Of a DNA stretch of 11,734 bases, positions 8,100 through 11,734 are shown piece after piece. The notes under the pieces were generated by a model. The model saw nothing but the letters and a program-made list of their open reading frames with translations. It did no database searches and was not told the origin of the DNA. Made by a program: the position numbers and the translations under genes. This DNA comes from an uncultured Planctomycetaceae bacterium. GTDB taxonomy: Bacteria; Planctomycetota; Planctomycetia; Planctomycetales; Planctomycetaceae. How positions within the stretch are numbered: the stretch's first letter is position 1; the number at the start of each line of letters is the position of its first letter. The stretch lies in assembly GCA_903921605.1 (NCBI GenBank), contig CAIXQV010000529.1, positions 1 through 11,734 of the forward strand, given 5' to 3'.

Positions 8100-8130
8100 A
8101 CACAAACCAGCCCGGGGCAACGTCCCAGGA
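8100..8130 (+). repeat. Partial, degenerate forward hairpin module
   Basis: The sequence ACACAAACCAGCCCGGGGCA followed by ACGTCCCAGG resembles the middle of the forward module around hairpin 2. Arms CCCGGGGC (8111-8118) and GTCCCAGG (8122-8129) pair around loop AAC with one mismatch and one G-T pair. Hairpins 1 and 3 are missing. Its position completes the same forward, inverted, forward order seen in the first gap. It ends just before the Shine-Dalgarno of the third large gene. Confidence 0.65.
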
Positions 8131-8131
8131 C

Positions 8132-8137
8132 GGAAGG
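8132..8137 (+). promoter_or_regulatory. Ribosome binding site that fixes the third large gene's start
   Basis: GGAAGG lies 9 bases before the ATG at 8147. The frame is open further upstream to a TTG at 7991, but that extension would translate the inverted hairpin module and put about 52 unrelated residues ahead of a good signal peptide. The site and the signal peptide both favour 8147. Confidence 0.75.
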
Positions 8138-8146
8138 TTCAAATCC

Positions 8147-11100
8147 ATGACCAATACGTTCTCCGTTACCAACATCATCGCATTCCTTGCTGTCTCTCTT
8201 TCATCAACGTCCGCTTGTTTCGCGGGAATTCCGGACGGCTTTGAAGCAGCAGACTCCTTCGTTCAGCAGTGGCAAATTACTCACCAGGATTCTCGCCTGA
8301 AAGCCACCGGCATGATCACCGTCACTGGAAAGCCTGGCGACCGTTTCCTGCTCGTCAAATCGCCTGCAGTGCTGACTCAATTTGAAGGCGATGGTCTTCG
8401 AGTCACTCGAAGCGACGTTCCGGGGGAAGGCTTGTCCTACGTCATTCACATCACACCCGCTGCAAATCAGGGCAGTCCGGCCGACTTGCCGGAAGGGGCA
8501 CCATCAGCCGTCACATACAAAGCTACTTGCGAATATCAATTGGAAGCAGTGAAGCCGACAGAAGGACTTGCCGTTCTGACAGGCACCGCCGCTGTGCAGG
8601 AGATTAGCTTGAGCTACGACGAAGCGGGATGGGAAGTTGCAGGCCCCACGGCGATTCGTATCGAACAGCTGGAAGCCGCCGGTGAAATGACTCAGGCCAA
8701 AGTCCTGCTCGGGCCAGGCGCAGGCAGTCTCGTGCTGAAGCCGAAGTCCCGCGACGTCACGATGGAGAAGACTCAGTTCTTTGTCGAAGCTTCCAACTTG
8801 TATCTGCCCGGGCCGGGCGTCGTTGACGGACGACATAAACTGAACATCCGAACGTCTCAGGGCCAGGTGAATTCGCTGAGCGTGCTTGTTCCCAGGGGTC
8901 TCACGGTGACCGCGGTCACGGGCCCCGTTGGTTCATGGCAGTTCGATGCGGACTCCGGTGGACTCACGCTGGCCATTGAACCGGCTCAGTCTCAGCCGTT
9001 TGATGTTCTCATTGAAACTCAGCGAGGTCTGGATCCACTGCCTGTAGACGTGACTCTTGCGCCATTGCACGTGGTCGGAGCGAACGGTGAAGTCGGGCTC
9101 GTGGCCGTTGCATTCGGTCCGGAGGCTCGTCCGGAGAAAGTGGAACCGAAGATTATGACGATTGTCAATCCGGGAGACTTCGATGCCAGTCTGATCACGA
9201 ATGCACAGGCGATACTGCATTGCGTGTATCGCTACGGAACGGATGGCGGTGAACTGGCCGTGCGAGTTGCTCCGGTGGCATCCGAAGTTCGAGTCATCAG
9301 CAAGCAGGTCTTGTCGCTGGGAGATGAGCGAGTCGTACTGGCGGGCAATTTCGCTGTGGAAATTTCGCGAGCCGGGTTATTCGAATTGAGCTTTCCTCTT
9401 CCCACCGGCCTGGAAGTGGAATCGCTCTCCGGCCCCGCGCTGCACCACTGGGCAGAACGGAGCGAAGAAGGCCAACGCACGATTGTTCTTCATCTGAATG
9501 GCCGAGCGATCGGCACACATGAATTCTCCGTCGCATTGTCCGGCACAGCGCCGACGGATGCGGCGGAATGGCAGATCCCTCGTTTCGAACTGAATGAGGC
9601 GGCTCGGCAAACAGGTGAGCTGGTGGTTCGCCCAACAACCGGTCTTCGACTTCGTACGGTCACTCGTCAGAACGTTTCCGAAACCGACCCGCGTGCACTG
9701 GGAGGAGATGGCCAGGGAGCACTGGCGTTTCGACTGCTGCAGCGCGACTGGAATCTTTCGCTTGGCATCGAGAAACTTGATCCCTGGGTGACAGGTCAGC
9801 TCCTGCACGAAATCACTTTGCGAGAAGGGCAGACTCGATCAACATTGATCGCTCAGTTCAATGTGCAGAACGCATCCATCGCTTCAATCCGAGTGACTCT
9901 GCCCATCACAAATGAGGACGAAATCAAGACTCTGCGAGCCAGTGGCACTGTCGTCAGTGATATGGTCCGAACAGCTCCGGATTCAAATGTCTGGGAAGTT
10001 CACTTTAAGCGTCGCGTCGTCGGGAAACTTCAATTTCAGATCGAATATGAACGTCGCGGAGATCGTGTGAACGAAGAAGAATCACTGACTCCGATTCTGT
10101 TCCCGGAGGCTCGACAAATCTCCAGCTTCTTCGCAGTCCGAGCCGGCGGCCGACTGGAACTGGAACACGACGAACTGACTCAGGGATGGCAGCGCGTCGA
10201 TTGGAACACCGTCCCTCAGGCCCTGAGAGAAACGGACAATCGGACCGCTCCGGCACTCGTTTTTCGTGCCGTCGATCCTGGTGCCGCACTGAAGGTTCAG
10301 GCCAAACGCCACTCTCTGGCCGATGGGCTTAAACTTCGTGTCGCGGAAGGATCACTGACGACCGTTCTTTCACCAACGGGTGACCAGTTGACGGCCGTCG
10401 ATGTGGTGATGGAAGTGATCCAGCGAAGCAGTCTGAGCGTCAATCTGCCAGAAGGTGGCGAGCTATTCAGCATCTTCGTCAACGGCGAAAGTGTGAATTC
10501 CATTCGGCAAAGCGGTGCTGAGAATGCCTGGCAGTTCTACATTCTGCCCGGCATCGACGATCGAACGGCCCAGGTGCGATTTGTTTATTCTGTTCCCGGT
10601 GATCGCTTGAGCGACTTGAAGCTCCGTAGTCCGCAATTGAATGTGCCTCTGGAAAATATTCAGTGGAATGTGATTGCACCGAAAGGTTTCGAGCTGACCA
10701 GCAATGACGGCAATCTGGAACTGATTCGCCAGTCGAATCAGAAGGATTACGATCGTGATTCTTATTTGTCTGCCGCGAGTGGAAAGCGACAGGTTAAGGC
10801 CGAGCAGGCGACTCAGCTTCTGGAGCAGGCCAATCAGCTTCTGCAGGCCGGCGAACAAAGCAAAGCACGCTGGGCGCTGAATAGTGTCGCCAATCAGTAC
10901 GCACTTGATGCCGCTTCGAATGAAGATGCTCGAGTCCAACTGGAGAATCTGCAGACTCAGCAAGCGATTGTCGGGCTCAACACGCGTCGTCAACGACTGT
11001 ACCTGGACAACAGTAGTGACGATTCCATCCAGATCGACAACAAACAGCTTCGTGAAGCCGCCGCCGAGAACCCGGTGCTGCAGCAGGATCAGTTAAACTT

Positions 11101-11452
11101 CCGGCCTCAGGAACTAAGCCAGTTACTTCGAGGAAACACGACGGAAGACAACGCGGTTCTTCAGCAGATTGCCGCCCGACTGGTACAGCATCAACACACG
11201 ACTGACCCCGCACCACAGGCGATCATTATCAGCCTGCCGGAAGAAGGCGACACATACACGTTTGGTCGCAGCGTCCAGGTCGCCGAAAACGCCCCGCTGA
11301 AACTTGAACTTGATTTCGGTTCGAAGTTACAAATCCATTTCTGGCGAATCAGCCTGGTCCTTGTTCTGCTCATCGGACTTGGCGCCGCGCTGGCATTCGC
11401 CACTACGAAGACTGCTCAAGGCACACGCGAAACAACGGGGGCAGTTCAATAG
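8147..11452 (+). CDS. Large exported protein with repeated beta-type modules, a helical segment and one C-terminal membrane helix, function unknown
   Basis: 1101 residues from the ATG at 8147; family not recognised. The N-terminus is a signal peptide (hydrophobic core IIAFLAVSL, likely cleavage after CFA at residue 26). There is no clear lipobox. Beta-rich modules with the same pattern as the preceding gene begin near residues 241 (LSVLVPRGLTVTAVTG), 410 (ELSFPLPTGLEVESLSG), 577 (IRVTLPITNEDEIKTLRASG) and 761 (LSVNLPEGGELFSIFVNGES). Residues 881-950 are Gln/Glu/Ala/Leu-rich and helical, like a TPR or coiled coil (ATQLLEQANQLLQAGEQSKA). A single membrane helix at about 1067-1087 (SLVLVLLIGLGAALAF) leaves a short tail, so most of the protein should be outside the inner membrane. 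Same strand as the two genes before it and 260 bases from the second; co-transcription is possible but the intervening hairpins make it uncertain. It may partner the preceding protein (inference). Confidence 0.88.
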   Translation: MTNTFSVTNIIAFLAVSLSSTSACFAGIPDGFEAADSFVQQWQITHQDSRLKATGMITVTGKPGDRFLLVKSPAVLTQFEGDGLRVTRSDVPGEGLSYVIHITPAANQGSPADLPEGAPSAVTYKATCEYQLEAVKPTEGLAVLTGTAAVQEISLSYDEAGWEVAGPTAIRIEQLEAAGEMTQAKVLLGPGAGSLVLKPKSRDVTMEKTQFFVEASNLYLPGPGVVDGRHKLNIRTSQGQVNSLSVLVPRGLTVTAVTGPVGSWQFDADSGGLTLAIEPAQSQPFDVLIETQRGLDPLPVDVTLAPLHVVGANGEVGLVAVAFGPEARPEKVEPKIMTIVNPGDFDASLITNAQAILHCVYRYGTDGGELAVRVAPVASEVRVISKQVLSLGDERVVLAGNFAVEISRAGLFELSFPLPTGLEVESLSGPALHHWAERSEEGQRTIVLHLNGRAIGTHEFSVALSGTAPTDAAEWQIPRFELNEAARQTGELVVRPTTGLRLRTVTRQNVSETDPRALGGDGQGALAFRLLQRDWNLSLGIEKLDPWVTGQLLHEITLREGQTRSTLIAQFNVQNASIASIRVTLPITNEDEIKTLRASGTVVSDMVRTAPDSNVWEVHFKRRVVGKLQFQIEYERRGDRVNEEESLTPILFPEARQISSFFAVRAGGRLELEHDELTQGWQRVDWNTVPQALRETDNRTAPALVFRAVDPGAALKVQAKRHSLADGLKLRVAEGSLTTVLSPTGDQLTAVDVVMEVIQRSSLSVNLPEGGELFSIFVNGESVNSIRQSGAENAWQFYILPGIDDRTAQVRFVYSVPGDRLSDLKLRSPQLNVPLENIQWNVIAPKGFELTSNDGNLELIRQSNQKDYDRDSYLSAASGKRQVKAEQATQLLEQANQLLQAGEQSKARWALNSVANQYALDAASNEDARVQLENLQTQQAIVGLNTRRQRLYLDNSSDDSIQIDNKQLREAAAENPVLQQDQLNFRPQELSQLLRGNTTEDNAVLQQIAARLVQHQHTTDPAPQAIIISLPEEGDTYTFGRSVQVAENAPLKLELDFGSKLQIHFWRISLVLVLLIGLGAALAFATTKTAQGTRETTGAVQ

Positions 11453-11539
11453 CGTTTCGTGAGTTGAAAAACGACAACGGAAGTAACTCGGGGCTCAGCG
11501 AACTGCGGTCTCATTTCTGATGTGCGAGATCGAAAGTCG
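11453..11539. other. Convergent intergenic gap without a clear terminator
   Basis: These 87 bases separate two convergent genes. I see no GC-rich stem with a T run on either strand and none of the hairpin modules that fill the other two gaps. A 5-base CGTTT/AAACG pairing just after the third gene's stop is too weak to call. Confidence 0.5.
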
Positions 11540-11734
11540 TCACTGCTGCCAGTAATTCCGGTCCAGTGTGCGGTAGTTGATCGCTTCGGTTAAATGAACC
11601 GAACTAATCTCTTCACTATCGGCCAGATCGGCGATCGTACGACTAATTCGCAGAATCTTGTCGTGTGCCCGTGCTGACAGGCCCATTTCTTCCATGGCGT
11701 GCTTCAGAAGTCCCTCGGCATCCGACTCCAGACG
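11540..11734 (-). CDS. comM: YifB/ComM-type Mg-chelatase-like AAA+ protein, C-terminal end (partial)
   Basis: The minus strand is open from the window edge to a TGA at 11542-11540, giving 64 residues. The sequence reads [20 protein letters not shown], then [20 protein letters not shown], then an [21 protein letters not shown] tail. This matches the C-terminal helical domain of YifB/ComM proteins, whose hallmarks are the LSAR-x-x-x-x-(I/L)L-(K/R)-(V/I)-(A/S)-RTIADL core and the (L/I)-x-EA-x-x-YR-x-(L/I)DR end. E. coli ComM is a hexameric AAA+ helicase acting in branch migration during natural transformation; the same role here is assumed from family. The Mg-chelatase ATPase domain lies beyond the window. 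The gene is convergent with the large-protein genes and probably unrelated to them. Confidence 0.92.
   Translation of the reverse strand, partial: RLESDAEGLLKHAMEEMGLSARAHDKILRISRTIADLADSEEISSVHLTEAINYRTLDRNYWQQ

Noticed and set aside
7991..8146. Upstream extension of the third large gene to the TTG at 7991
   Set aside because: The extra 52 codons are translated repeat. The ATG at 8147 has a good Shine-Dalgarno and is followed directly by a signal peptide.

Overview
The window looks like a chromosomal segment of a planctomycete (phylum Planctomycetota, probably Planctomycetales). The reasons are the architecture of the large von Willebrand A (VWA) protein with an anti-sigma-like N-terminus, two very large secreted or membrane proteins of unknown family, long intergenic stretches full of GC-rich hairpin repeats, and moderately GC-rich coding sequence. 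The genus cannot be set from the sequence alone.

Layout. Bases 1-36 are the last codons of an upstream plus-strand gene whose stop overlaps the next start (ATGA). Bases 33-3671 encode a 1212-residue single-pass membrane protein: a cytoplasmic anti-sigma-like head, one transmembrane helix, a roughly 550-residue low-complexity stalk, then a YfbK-type N-terminal domain, a VWA domain with an intact MIDAS and a DUF3520-type C-terminus. Bases 4176-7886 and 8147-11452 encode two very large exported proteins (1236 and 1101 residues). They share a recurring beta-rich module and are anchored by C-terminal membrane helices. Bases 11540-11734, on the minus strand, are the C-terminal 64 codons of a YifB/ComM-type Mg-chelatase-like AAA+ protein. 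It converges on the third gene across an 87-base gap.

The two gaps between the large genes (3672-4175 and 7887-8146) hold no genes. They are built from one three-hairpin repeat module of about 87-107 bases in the same order each time: forward copy, inverted copy, forward copy. Stem positions differ between copies in ways that keep base pairing, so the folded shape appears to have been maintained. One copy supplies the last codons and stop of the second large gene. A different hairpin repeat lies in frame inside the VWA gene (about 417-525).

Working model (inference). The upstream gene may be a sigma factor co-translated with the VWA protein, whose N-terminus would be the cytoplasmic regulator and whose VWA domain would sense or bind something outside the inner membrane. 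The two large proteins are same-strand neighbours and plausible partners in an envelope-associated complex. No function is assigned to them, because I do not recognise their families.
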